DNA of 64,000 nt from an uncultured Aquimarina sp. (GTDB lineage: Bacteria; Bacteroidota; Bacteroidia; Flavobacteriales; Flavobacteriaceae): contig CANMSO010000009.1 of the NCBI GenBank assembly GCA_947500545.1, forward strand, positions 62,001-126,000, read 5' to 3'. The position numbers and the translations under genes are program-made. Positions within the stretch are counted from its first letter, which is position 1, and each line of letters starts with the position of its first letter. This document shows positions 7,148 to 16,052 of the stretch, in pieces. The notes beneath the pieces are model-generated. The model was not told where the DNA came from, searched no databases, and saw nothing but the letters and a program-made list of their open reading frames with translations.

Positions 7148-8995
7148 TTATTTACTTAACTCAACTATCATTGCCGTGTTTTTTGATAAACTAACTGTAT
7201 TTAAGGCATTCATCTTATTTCCGGTTAGTATATCTATACCTTTAGAATATCCCTGCAAGGATTCCTTATAACGACTTAAATCAAATGTCTCGTAATCCTC
7301 ATTGCTATTATTAATAATTACCATCGTATTTTTGATATCAGTATGTCTAAAATATACATATATATTGTCCAAAGGCTTATAGTGAGTGAGTTTTCCTTTA
7401 TGAACTGATACAGCGTTCTTTCTCCAGTTTAAAAGGGTTTTTACATAATCAAAAACTTCATTCTCTTTGGCAGTTCTTCCTGTTTTGGTAAATGCATTTC
7501 GAGTATCATCTTTCCATCCTCCAGGAAAATCCTCTCGTACCCTTCCGTCGGGCCTTTTGTTTTTCATCAAAATTTCATCACCATAATAGATTTGTGGAAT
7601 TCCTCTTGTGGTTAGCACAAAAGCCATACTCAATTTAAGTTTATCTACATTTTCACCTAATAATGCTAACAACCTATCAACATCATGATTACCATTAAAT
7701 ACTTTGTTATTATTTGGATTTCCATAAATAAAATCTTCTGCCAGGGTTTCATATAACTCATGTATATCTCCATCTTCCTCAAAAGCTTTTATAATTGAAT
7801 AATACAACGGGTAATCACTTACACTATTAACATTAGAAACGTATCCATTTCTATTGGCCATTTCATTATTCCAATATGATAAGTATGATGCTCTTTCTGC
7901 CCAGGTTTCAGCCACCATAAAAAAATTAGGGTATTCTTTAGTAAGTGCTTGCATCCATCTTGCCATTGCTCCTTGATTTGGATATGCATAGGTATCCATT
8001 CGTATTCCATCTAACGCAGCATATTCAACCCACCAAATTGAATTTTGAATCATATAGGTTTCAAGATATTTATTCTCTAGATTTAAATCCGGAAGATTGG
8101 TATCAAACCATCCTTTGGTTAATAAATTATAATCACTTGTAGAAGCATGAGGATCAGAGGATGTAATGTTATTGAAATTACTCCTTGTAAAAGTTCCCCA
8201 TTGATTAAGCCAGTTTTTTGATGGTAAATCATTCAACCACCAATGTCCAGATCCACAATGATTAAATACCTGATCCATAATAACCTTCATTCCGTTTTTA
8301 TGGCTCTTATCTACCAAAGCCATGAAATCATTATTAGTTCCAAAACGAGAATCCGTTTTGTAAAAATCAGAGATCCCATATCCATGATATGAGTATGCAG
8401 GTTGATCATTTTCTAAAAATGGATTTAACCATAAGGTGGTTACTCCCAGGTCCTTTATATAGTCAAAATGATCTAAAATCCCTTTTAAATCACCACCATG
8501 TCTTCCATTTTCATCTTTTCGATTCACTTTTTCAAGTGTATCTTCTGTAGAATCATTAGATGGGTTGCCATTTGCAAATCTATCTGGCGTAATTAAATAG
8601 ATAACATCAGAACCATTTATCGCTTGTCCTTCTGTTATTCTTTTTGTTCTGGGTTTTAATTCATATTTATAGCTTAAGTTTTTATTTACGTTAGTGAAAT
8701 CTATAAAAAATTGACCAGGCTGAACTGTATCTGAAATAGTTATATCTATAAACAGATAATTTGGGTTTTCAACTTTATTGACTTTTTTTACCGTAATACC
8801 AGAATAGTCAATATCAACTTTAAAATCAGCAATATTTTCGCCATGTACCAGTAATTGTAACTCTTGATTTACCATTCCAGACCACCAAAATGGAGGTTCT
8901 ACATGTTTAATAATTTCGTTTTTTTGAGCGTTTCCAAAAAATCCACAAGTGACTAAAAAGATAATAAGAAGTGTTCTTTTATATGAATATTGCAT
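7148..8995 (-). CDS. secreted GH13 alpha-amylase/cyclomaltodextrinase-type hydrolase
   Basis: A 615-residue glycoside hydrolase with a signal peptide (about 1-23, ending FGNAQ). An N-terminal beta-sandwich domain of the cyclomaltodextrinase type (about 26-115) precedes a GH13 barrel. All four GH13 motifs are present: DQVFNH (241-246), GIRMDTY with nucleophile D334, VAETWAE with acid/base E363, and NGNHDVDR with H437-D438. A C-terminal beta domain with an all-strand pattern follows. It should cleave alpha-1,4-glucans or cyclodextrins, most likely in the periplasm, in the manner of SusA/neopullulanase. No SusC/SusD pair is adjacent. It is divergent from the LytS/LytTR pair across 247 bases. Confidence 0.93.
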   Translation of the reverse strand: MQYSYKRTLLIIFLVTCGFFGNAQKNEIIKHVEPPFWWSGMVNQELQLLVHGENIADFKVDIDYSGITVKKVNKVENPNYLFIDITISDTVQPGQFFIDFTNVNKNLSYKYELKPRTKRITEGQAINGSDVIYLITPDRFANGNPSNDSTEDTLEKVNRKDENGRHGGDLKGILDHFDYIKDLGVTTLWLNPFLENDQPAYSYHGYGISDFYKTDSRFGTNNDFMALVDKSHKNGMKVIMDQVFNHCGSGHWWLNDLPSKNWLNQWGTFTRSNFNNITSSDPHASTSDYNLLTKGWFDTNLPDLNLENKYLETYMIQNSIWWVEYAALDGIRMDTYAYPNQGAMARWMQALTKEYPNFFMVAETWAERASYLSYWNNEMANRNGYVSNVNSVSDYPLYYSIIKAFEEDGDIHELYETLAEDFIYGNPNNNKVFNGNHDVDRLLALLGENVDKLKLSMAFVLTTRGIPQIYYGDEILMKNKRPDGRVREDFPGGWKDDTRNAFTKTGRTAKENEVFDYVKTLLNWRKNAVSVHKGKLTHYKPLDNIYVYFRHTDIKNTMVIINNSNEDYETFDLSRYKESLQGYSKGIDILTGNKMNALNTVSLSKNTAMIVELSK

Positions 8996-9139
8996 TGTAA
9001 AAAGTATTTGTTTGGAGCACTAGTTAATTCAGAAGCTTACCAATAACAAATTGATTATACGTAATACTGTTTCCAAGGACAAACAGCCATTTTATCTTCT
9101 CTTTTTGATTTTACTTCAGAAAACCAGCATTCACAAATA

Positions 9140-9186
9140 GTTACTGTAATCCGTAACAGATTACTGGTTATTCGTCCTTAATTTTG
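9140..9186 (+). promoter_or_regulatory. nested inverted repeats and -7 box upstream of lytS-like gene
   Basis: Between the divergent amylase and histidine kinase genes, GTTAC (9140-9144) faces GTAAC (9153-9157), and GTAATC (9146-9151) faces GATTAC (9159-9164), so two interleaved inverted repeats share one 25-base stretch. Just downstream TAATTTTG (9179-9186) matches the Bacteroidetes -7 consensus TAnnTTTG; it would give a leader of about 50 bases for the kinase gene. The repeats sit over the expected -33 region, which suits a regulator site. No good TTG is seen at -33. The assignment is inference. Confidence 0.4.
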
Positions 9187-9242
9187 TTATTTGATCAGAA
9201 TTTTTCAGATTTTAGCTACTTCTATTCTGTTGATACGCATTA

Positions 9243-10301
9243 ATGACTCGTTTTTACATAAAAAAAATATTTTCGAATCGCATAACAAGACACATTCTGT
9301 ATTGGATTGGACTAATCGTTTTCTTTGGAATTACCTGGGGAACTTATGACAATGATTATGCAAGATCTTTTACTATCCAATCCTTCGGGTTGCCAGCTAG
9401 AATGGTACTAGTTTATATTTCTTTATATGTATTGATCCCTAAATTCTTTAGTAAAAGGAGGTTTTTCACTTTTACTATCTCATACCTATTCCTTTTATTG
9501 GCAACAAGTATCTGTATACAGAGACCTATTATTTTCTTTTATGTAGAACCAACATATTTTCCTGATTGGCATAGTTCAGGGTATTTTACAATTACTGAAT
9601 TGATGAATACAATTCTGGATGTAAATATTGCGGCCATTATACCTTTAGGCGTAAACTTTTTTAAGTTTTTTTTTAATGTTCAGCAAAAAACATTGACCCT
9701 CGAAAAAGAAAAACTTGAGGCAGAATTAAACCAACTCCGTAATCAGGTTCATCCACATTTTCTTTTCAATACCCTGAATAATCTGTACTCATTAATCATC
9801 AAAAAATCGGATAGTGCAGAAACTGCAGTTCTTACCCTATCCGGATTGATGCGTTATATGTTGTATGAAGCTAATGTTCCCAAGGTTCCCTTATCAAAAG
9901 AAATTGAATACCTAAAAAACTATGTAGATCTAGAAAAATTGAGATTTGACGATCATGTAGATATTAGTTTTAATACAGAAACTGACGCTAAGTATAGTAT
10001 ATCTCCTTTTTTGTTAATTCCTTTTGTAGAAAATGCGTTCAAACACGGCACAACTTCAAATAAAGAATCATGGATCGTAATTAGTATCATAACAAAGAAT
10101 AAAACGCTGAAGATGCAAGTCGAAAATGCTAAACTACCAAATCAAAAAACAAATTTCGAAGGAGGAATTGGGTTTGCGAATGTAAAAAAGCGACTTGAGT
10201 TATTGTATCCTGACAACTACTCATTACATACACATGATAATGAGTTATCCTATGAAGTTATTCTGAAGTTAAATCTAGAAGAAAATGGTTCACAAAGATA
10301 A
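9243..10301 (+). CDS. LytS-type sensor histidine kinase
   Basis: A 352-residue inner-membrane kinase. Four hydrophobic segments (about 17-33, 52-68, 75-93, 124-143) form the N-terminal membrane sensor. A short coiled stretch (about 146-168) leads to the His_kinase domain with the phosphoacceptor motif HPHFLFNTLNN (H172) and an ATP-binding N-box LIPFVENAFKHG. The atypical HATPase region and absence of a PAS or periplasmic domain are normal for the flavobacterial family. It overlaps the LytTR regulator gene by 17 bases, so the two form a translationally coupled two-component system. The signal is unknown; divergence from a secreted amylase hints at, but does not show, control of polysaccharide use. 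Confidence 0.93.
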   Translation: MTRFYIKKIFSNRITRHILYWIGLIVFFGITWGTYDNDYARSFTIQSFGLPARMVLVYISLYVLIPKFFSKRRFFTFTISYLFLLLATSICIQRPIIFFYVEPTYFPDWHSSGYFTITELMNTILDVNIAAIIPLGVNFFKFFFNVQQKTLTLEKEKLEAELNQLRNQVHPHFLFNTLNNLYSLIIKKSDSAETAVLTLSGLMRYMLYEANVPKVPLSKEIEYLKNYVDLEKLRFDDHVDISFNTETDAKYSISPFLLIPFVENAFKHGTTSNKESWIVISIITKNKTLKMQVENAKLPNQKTNFEGGIGFANVKKRLELLYPDNYSLHTHDNELSYEVILKLNLEENGSQR

Positions 10302-11013
10302 AATAACCTGCATTATAGTAGATGATGAGCCTTTGGCAAGAGACATCATAGAGAATTATGTTTCTCGAATAGATAATCTTGAGCTATTAGCTAGTTGCGG
10401 GGACGCCCTGGAAGCATTTAATATCATTTCCAAACAACATATTGATCTAGTATTTTTGGATATCCAAATGCCTGAAGTTACAGGCATAGATTTTTTAAAG
10501 GAATTAAATCCTGCTCCTAAAGTAATTTTTACTACTGCCTACAGTGATTATGCCGTAGATGCCTTTAATCTTGAAGCTATTGATTATCTATTAAAACCTA
10601 TAGCATTTTCCAGGTTTTTGAAATCAGTAAACAAAACATTCAAACAACTAACTCCAATAGATACTTTAGCTTCAAATCACGACCACGAAACAAGTTATCT
10701 AGATGCATTTATATACCTGAAAGTTGAAAAAAAGATGCAAAAAGTATTTCTAAAAGACATTCAGTATATTGAAAGCCTCCGAAACTATATAAAAATCAAA
10801 ACCAGAGATAGAGAAGTTACTGCTCTAAAAAGTATCTCTTCTATCCAAGACATCTTGCCAATCAAGAAGTTTTTGCGCGTTCATAGGTCATTTATCATTG
10901 GTATTGACTATGTAGATGCTTTTTCTCCCAGTGAAATTGATATTAAAGGAGCAAAGATACCTGTCGGAAGAAATTATAAAGACGCCGTAAAAGAAGTTTT
11001 GGGGTATTTCTGA
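10285..11013 (+). CDS. LytTR-family response regulator
   Basis: A 242-residue regulator. The receiver domain (about 5-120) has the acidic pocket (D13, D14), phosphoacceptor D59 in LVFLDIQMP, and K104 in YLLKPI. The LytTR DNA-binding domain (about 138-240) has the typical IESLRNYIKIKT and FLRVHRSFIIG strands. It is encoded in overlap with the cognate LytS-type kinase. LytTR proteins bind paired direct repeats in target promoters. The T9SS FG-GAP gene 125 bases downstream on the same strand could be a target, but no clear binding repeat was found there. Confidence 0.94.
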   Translation: MVHKDKITCIIVDDEPLARDIIENYVSRIDNLELLASCGDALEAFNIISKQHIDLVFLDIQMPEVTGIDFLKELNPAPKVIFTTAYSDYAVDAFNLEAIDYLLKPIAFSRFLKSVNKTFKQLTPIDTLASNHDHETSYLDAFIYLKVEKKMQKVFLKDIQYIESLRNYIKIKTRDREVTALKSISSIQDILPIKKFLRVHRSFIIGIDYVDAFSPSEIDIKGAKIPVGRNYKDAVKEVLGYF

Positions 11014-11138
11014 GTGCCAAAACACACATAAAACAATGACAAACAATACTTTATGTTAAAATATTACTAAAGTAGATTTTTATTTCAGGGTATAAATTCT
11101 CTTTTCAAGTACCTTAGTGAGAACTTAAAACCTTAACC

Positions 11139-12998
11139 ATGAAATCTTATAAAAATGATTCTCTAAAAATGCTGTTACTAGCATGTTTGGCTTCATTAGT
11201 TTGTACAACAATGTTAAGTCAAACCATTTTCCAGGATGCTTCTAACCAAATTCCACAAGCTGTCCCTAACGGAACTGATACGGTAGACTCAGATCTTTTA
11301 GATATCGACGGAGACGGTGATCTGGATATTTTCCTTGCAGAAGGAACCGCTAGTATTGCAGGACGCTCCAATCGTCTTTTATTAAATGACGGTTACGGTA
11401 ATTTCACCGATGTCTCACAAAGTAATTTACCCTTCTCTCTTTTTTCCTTTAACAGTACTAGTGCAGATTTTGCAGACTTTGATAGTGACGGGGATATAGA
11501 TATCGTAGTTGCTAATCTAGGACCAACACAATTGCTCCTTAATGATGGAAATGGAATTTTCACTGATGCCAGTAGCACTTTACTTCCGCCACCTCCTGCT
11601 GATATTCTAGAGGATATTTCTACAGAAATTAGTTTTGAAGATGTTAACGGTGATGGGATGTTAGATATTTTTGTTACAAATGAAATTCCTCCTATACCGG
11701 ATATAGGACCTGGTGGATCTCAAAACTTCCTATACATTCAAAATACAGACGGAACTTTTGCAGACGAGTCATTAGTTCGTCTACCTAATGTAAAAAATCA
11801 AAGTGCAAGCTTCGCTTTTGGCGATATTGATGGAGATGGCGACAACGACCTGATCGTAGCCAATGTGGGGCAAAACCAAGTGCTAATTAATGATGGTACT
11901 GGTTTTTTTATAACTGAAACAGAAACCAGAATTACACAAGAAATTACTGCAAGTCGGTCTCTGGTTTTATCAGATATCGATGGCGATCTAGATCTAGACC
12001 TTATAATAGCCAATAGTAACCTCGAACAAAACCAGGTTTTCCTTAACGACGCTAAAGGTTTTTTTACCGAAAATACTGCAAATGCACTACCACTACTAAA
12101 TGATACCAGTAGTGATGTAAAACTATTCGATTTTAATTATGATAGGCATCCTGATATTATTTTTGCCAACTCTGTTCCTAATCCAATGGGACCCGCCGGG
12201 GGTGGTCACCCTCTTGCTCCTGCTCCAAATATTATTTATCTCAATGATGGTACTGGAACGTTCACAGATTCCTCTTCAGAGTTTTTACCAGAAAACAATG
12301 GTATTAGTTTTGACATTGAGATTGCCGATATTAATGGTGATCGCCTAGAAGACATATTAGTATCAAATGCAAATGATGGCGAAGAACAATTATATTTCCG
12401 CGAAATTACACCACCTACTCAACTTGAAAAGATAATACCATTTACATCTTGTCTTGTAGATAATGAAGATGGGACCTTAACCGCTACTTTTGGATATTCT
12501 AATTTTAATGAAACAGCAGTATATATACCCGAAAGCACAAGAAATAAGTTGATCCCTAACCTTGTTGACTCTGTAAGTGATCAACCTGTCATTTTTTTAA
12601 CTGGAACTGTTGACAGTGCATTTACGGCAACTTTTAATGTAGGAATGGCTTGGAAGGTTAATAGAAAAATAACCATTGCAAGTAGTAGAACTCCAAAATG
12701 CGATAATGACAATGATATCGTTTCTACAGAGTCTGTATTTAGTATGAGTAACCACCCTAATCCTTTTTCTTCAACTACAACAATCAATTACACCTTACCA
12801 GAGGCAAACAATGTAGAAATCGCAATATACGATCGATTAGGAAAAATAATCAATACAATATCAAATTCATGGATGGCTAAAGGTAGTCATGAAGTGATCG
12901 TTAATGCTAATACCTTACAGCTTAAACAGGGAGTCTATTTTTATAAAATCACCGCCGGTAAACATAAAATGGTAAAGTCATTTGTCATTAGTAAATAA
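11139..12998 (+). CDS. FG-GAP/VCBS repeat protein secreted by T9SS
   Basis: A 619-residue secreted protein. A signal peptide (about 1-28, ending TMLSQ) is followed by seven FG-GAP-like repeats, each with an Asp-rich calcium-binding loop of the form D-x-D-G-D-x-D; the first is DIDGDGDLDIFL at about 55-66. This predicts a beta-propeller. Residues about 420-520 form a spacer domain with two Cys. The last 80 or so residues are a type A T9SS sorting domain (NHPNPFSSTTTINYTLPE, later GVYFYKIT and MVKSFVISK). The protein is expected at the cell surface or released; binding partner unknown. A strong terminator follows the stop. Confidence 0.92.
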   Translation: MKSYKNDSLKMLLLACLASLVCTTMLSQTIFQDASNQIPQAVPNGTDTVDSDLLDIDGDGDLDIFLAEGTASIAGRSNRLLLNDGYGNFTDVSQSNLPFSLFSFNSTSADFADFDSDGDIDIVVANLGPTQLLLNDGNGIFTDASSTLLPPPPADILEDISTEISFEDVNGDGMLDIFVTNEIPPIPDIGPGGSQNFLYIQNTDGTFADESLVRLPNVKNQSASFAFGDIDGDGDNDLIVANVGQNQVLINDGTGFFITETETRITQEITASRSLVLSDIDGDLDLDLIIANSNLEQNQVFLNDAKGFFTENTANALPLLNDTSSDVKLFDFNYDRHPDIIFANSVPNPMGPAGGGHPLAPAPNIIYLNDGTGTFTDSSSEFLPENNGISFDIEIADINGDRLEDILVSNANDGEEQLYFREITPPTQLEKIIPFTSCLVDNEDGTLTATFGYSNFNETAVYIPESTRNKLIPNLVDSVSDQPVIFLTGTVDSAFTATFNVGMAWKVNRKITIASSRTPKCDNDNDIVSTESVFSMSNHPNPFSSTTTINYTLPEANNVEIAIYDRLGKIINTISNSWMAKGSHEVIVNANTLQLKQGVYFYKITAGKHKMVKSFVISK

Positions 12999-13031
12999 TG
13001 GATTAAATCACCTTTATGTAACTTATTCAAG

Positions 13032-13066
13032 AAAAACCAATAAATATCTATTTATTGGTTTTTTTA
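13032..13066 (+). terminator. intrinsic terminator of the FG-GAP protein gene
   Basis: A perfect 15-bp stem (left arm 13032-13046, right arm 13049-13063; arm sequence AAAAACCAATAAATA) closes on a 2-base turn and ends in a run of seven T, 34 bases after the stop codon. The A-rich left side lets it also work for the converging BASS-transporter gene, whose stop is 36 bases further on. Confidence 0.85.
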
Positions 13067-13101
13067 TGCGCTTTTAAAGCTAGTTTGTTATTCTAAAGAG
13101 A

Positions 13102-13971
13102 TTAACTCTCAACAGAAGTTTTACTTTTTTTAATTCCGAAATAAACTGCAATACCTCCGGTAAAAAACATTAACAGACTATACACCGCAGGAGCTATTGC
13201 AAAAGAAGCATTCTCAAGTAAAACAACGGCTATGGTAATCGCTAATGTTCCGTTCTGAATTCCCGATTCAATAGAAATCGATATTGCACTTTTATTTTTG
13301 ACATTAAATAGTTTCGCCGAGAAATAGCCTACAACCATAGTAATAACATTCAAACATAAGGCTACTATTCCTGCCTGCTGAAAATAAGAAACAAAATTAT
13401 CCTTTTCTTTCACTGTAAGACCAATGATAACCAATGCAATTACGATACCTGAGGCTATACGAACAGGTTTTGCCATTTTTAAAGCAAAACCCTCTTTGTA
13501 TCTTCTAATTATCATACCAATACTAACAGGTATGATCGTAATTACCAAAATCTGAACGATAGTAGTAACAACATCTAGTTTTATTATTTGCCCTTCTTGC
13601 AAAAAATGTAACAAAGCAAAATTCACTATAAAAGGTATCGTCAAAATGGTAATAAAACTACTTATAGCTGTTAATGTAACGGATAGGGCAATATCCCCTT
13701 TTGCTAAATGAGATATCAGATTAGAAGTTGGACCACCTGGGCAAGCTGACAAAATCATAATCCCTATGGCTACCTCTGGTTGCAAAGGAAACATAGATGC
13801 CAGAGCAAATCCAAATAGTGGTAGAATTATGATTTGGTTGGTTAATCCTATAAGGATGGCCTTAGGGTATACCAATATTCTTTTAAAATCGTCAACAACT
13901 AGGGATAACCCCATTCCTAACATGATAATAATAAGAGATGAGGCTAAAATAATTGTTGATACATTATCCAT
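13102..13971 (-). CDS. bile acid:sodium symporter (BASS) family transporter
   Basis: A 289-residue protein with nine or ten membrane segments throughout. The family's crossover motif region MILSACPGGPTSNLIS is present, followed by a second polar stretch in the SGIQNGTLAITIAV helix that usually lines the Na+ and substrate sites. BASS proteins import organic anions with sodium; the substrate in bacteria is rarely bile acid, and here it is unknown. It is transcribed convergently with the FG-GAP gene and divergently from the next membrane protein gene (157 bases between starts). Confidence 0.9.
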   Translation of the reverse strand: MDNVSTIILASSLIIIMLGMGLSLVVDDFKRILVYPKAILIGLTNQIIILPLFGFALASMFPLQPEVAIGIMILSACPGGPTSNLISHLAKGDIALSVTLTAISSFITILTIPFIVNFALLHFLQEGQIIKLDVVTTIVQILVITIIPVSIGMIIRRYKEGFALKMAKPVRIASGIVIALVIIGLTVKEKDNFVSYFQQAGIVALCLNVITMVVGYFSAKLFNVKNKSAISISIESGIQNGTLAITIAVVLLENASFAIAPAVYSLLMFFTGGIAVYFGIKKSKTSVES

Positions 13972-14128
13972 AATTTGTGGTTCTAATTAAATAAGCAATA
14001 TAAAAAATTAAAGGGTCTTTAAGAAAATGCCGCAATCCTAATAACATATTTAGTACACAATCGGGTCCTGTTTCCTAAAAATACGTAGAAACACGTATTC
14101 AAATTCTATCCAAAAACAATTACCTTTA

Positions 14129-15100
14129 ATGAGCACAAAAAATGACCAACCAACTATGAATATTAAACAATCCCTCTCTACCCTTATTAAGAAAGATAAA
14201 ATCTGGATCATTGTTGTAACAGTAATTCTTGTCATTGTAGCTTTTAGCAATATACTGGTGACTCCTGCAATCGATTTTTTATCTAGTGTAAATAGTAATA
14301 TGATGCTGGGTTTAGGGCTGGCAATGGAATTAAAAAGTATAGCCACCAGCATTGATAATTCTAATATCCCATTAATCGGAGGACTGGCAACAGAACTTGA
14401 AGATATTTTTACCAAAGCAATTAATTACCTCACTTTCTCTAATATTGTAATTGCAATTCAAACTATCTTGGTAAAGATGGGGAAATTGCTACTTTTCAAA
14501 CTTCTCCCTCTCATATTTCTGGCAGGTATATTTATTGAAAAATATAAACAACTTGCTATAAAATTATTAATTGTTGCTTTACTTATTAATCCAGGACTGT
14601 CATTATATGTTAACGGAATTCATTATGTATCGGATGTCATGGAATTAGATTTAGGTTCTGAACTGCATGAACATCTGTCTACAATAAAAAACAAATACGA
14701 CGCAAAGAGAAAGAAGGTTAAATCTAAACAAGAAACTCGTAAAGAAAGACAGCTGGAACGTGCTAAAGAAAAAGGTCATAAAGATATTAGCGTATTTAAG
14801 AAAGTTGAAGATGCCGTTGTAAACAAAGTTGAAGATGTTGGCGTAGATGTTGAAGAAGGGTTTTCTGAAACTTTTGAAATTTTAAAAGAAGGTAAAAAAG
14901 AATTGATGAAACTCATTATAAATATGGCAAGCAATCTCATTGTACTTTTCTTGATTTTACCCCTATTGTATTTCTATCTTATGAGTTTTGTTCTTAAGAA
15001 ATTCTTTCATTTTTCAGGGTTAAGTAATATTGGAACTACCGAAATTAAAAACCTGAAAGAGCTTGAAAAAGATCTAACGAACGACTCAAAACGGTCTTAA
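14129..15100 (+). CDS. hypothetical membrane protein with charged coiled segment
   Basis: A 323-residue protein that I do not recognise. It has hydrophobic segments at about 26-50, 118-137, 142-160 and 267-295. Between the third and fourth lies a strongly basic helical stretch (about 188-222, rich in Lys, Arg and Gln, including KRKKVKSKQETRKERQ) followed by an acidic Val/Glu repeat-like stretch (VEDAVVNKVEDVGVDVEEG). The C-terminus is charged again. A cytoplasmic coiled coil tethered at both ends is the natural reading. It is 38 bases upstream of the GH25 lipoprotein and probably cotranscribed. ATG at 14129 is kept; an in-frame ATG ten codons later (MNIKQSL) is an alternative. Confidence 0.8.
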   Translation: MSTKNDQPTMNIKQSLSTLIKKDKIWIIVVTVILVIVAFSNILVTPAIDFLSSVNSNMMLGLGLAMELKSIATSIDNSNIPLIGGLATELEDIFTKAINYLTFSNIVIAIQTILVKMGKLLLFKLLPLIFLAGIFIEKYKQLAIKLLIVALLINPGLSLYVNGIHYVSDVMELDLGSELHEHLSTIKNKYDAKRKKVKSKQETRKERQLERAKEKGHKDISVFKKVEDAVVNKVEDVGVDVEEGFSETFEILKEGKKELMKLIINMASNLIVLFLILPLLYFYLMSFVLKKFFHFSGLSNIGTTEIKNLKELEKDLTNDSKRS

Positions 15101-15138
15101 CTAACCTAAATACTCGTAACTCTTAATAACCAAAATCC

Positions 15139-15867
15139 ATGAAACAACTATTACCACTGGCATTAGTGATACCAATATTATTACTGTCATGCAAAACCGA
15201 TAAGAACGATCCCTGTTATTCAGAAAATCAAAGAATAGAAAAAGAACCTTCCATATTAGGAATGGATATTTCACATTTTCAGAACAATATAAATTGGGAT
15301 GATATCAAAAAAGATGGTGTCAATTTTGTATATATCAAAGCCTCGCAAAGTACACATTTCAAGGATCCAAAATTTAAACAAAATCATGCCGCTGCAAAAA
15401 ACGAATGCATCTATAGAGGTGCTTATCATTTTTATGTGACTGGTAAAGATCCTGTAAAGCAAGCTCAAAATTTTATTGCAGCTGTTGGAGAGTTAGAATC
15501 TGGTGATTTACCGCCAGTATTAGATCTTGAAGAATTAGGTATCAAAACAGCCGTAAATATAGAAACCTTTCAAAAAAACACCTTGTCATGGCTAAAAACC
15601 GTAGAAGAAAAACTGGGAGTTACTCCAATTATTTATTCTAATCCTTCTTTTGCCAACAAATACCTCAACAACCCCGATTTTGCCAACTACAAACTCTGGG
15701 TTGCAGAATATACCAAAGCAAAATCCCCCAAGACACCAACTACCTGGGAAAAAGAAGGCTGGATCATTTGGCAACGAACAGATCGCGAAAGATTAGAAGG
15801 CATTGGAAAAGTTGACTATGACATATTTCAAGGAGATGTCAAAGCCTTCAGGAAATTATTGAAATGA
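15139..15867 (+). CDS. GH25 lysozyme-like lipoprotein
   Basis: A 242-residue lipoprotein with a lipobox ending LLLSC (C18), so probably anchored in the outer or inner membrane. Residues about 38-240 are a GH25 (Cellosyl-type muramidase) domain: GMDISHFQ (D43) at the first strand, FVYIKASQ, YRGAYHFY, and the catalytic DxE pair D129-L-E131 in PVLDLEE. Later strands PIIYSNPSF, LWVAEY and IIWQRTD, with a YDIF near the end, complete the barrel. GH25 enzymes cleave peptidoglycan between MurNAc and GlcNAc. It follows an unknown membrane protein gene after 38 bases. Confidence 0.92.
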   Translation: MKQLLPLALVIPILLLSCKTDKNDPCYSENQRIEKEPSILGMDISHFQNNINWDDIKKDGVNFVYIKASQSTHFKDPKFKQNHAAAKNECIYRGAYHFYVTGKDPVKQAQNFIAAVGELESGDLPPVLDLEELGIKTAVNIETFQKNTLSWLKTVEEKLGVTPIIYSNPSFANKYLNNPDFANYKLWVAEYTKAKSPKTPTTWEKEGWIIWQRTDRERLEGIGKVDYDIFQGDVKAFRKLLK

Positions 15868-15941
15868 TAATAGTCTCCTATAGTTTTAAAAGTTAAGCAA
15901 ATAAAATATTAAATGTATTTTTTACATTAATTATTTTTATT

Positions 15942-15949
15942 TAAGTTTG
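15942..15949 (+). promoter_or_regulatory. candidate -7 box for the galactoside cassette
   Basis: TAAGTTTG matches the Bacteroidetes -7 consensus TAnnTTTG exactly and lies about 104 bases before the symporter start, in the 185-base gap after the GH25 gene. The -33 region is AT-rich without a clear TTG. If it is used, the cassette mRNA has a leader of about 95 bases. Confidence 0.4.
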
Positions 15950-16052
15950 ATAGACCTATGCTATAACTACCAGTATGATCACTTTGTTCCGAGTGAATCT
16001 TTATTAAAAGATTGTTGTTTTGGCAATCATAACCATTTAATAAATCGTGCTT

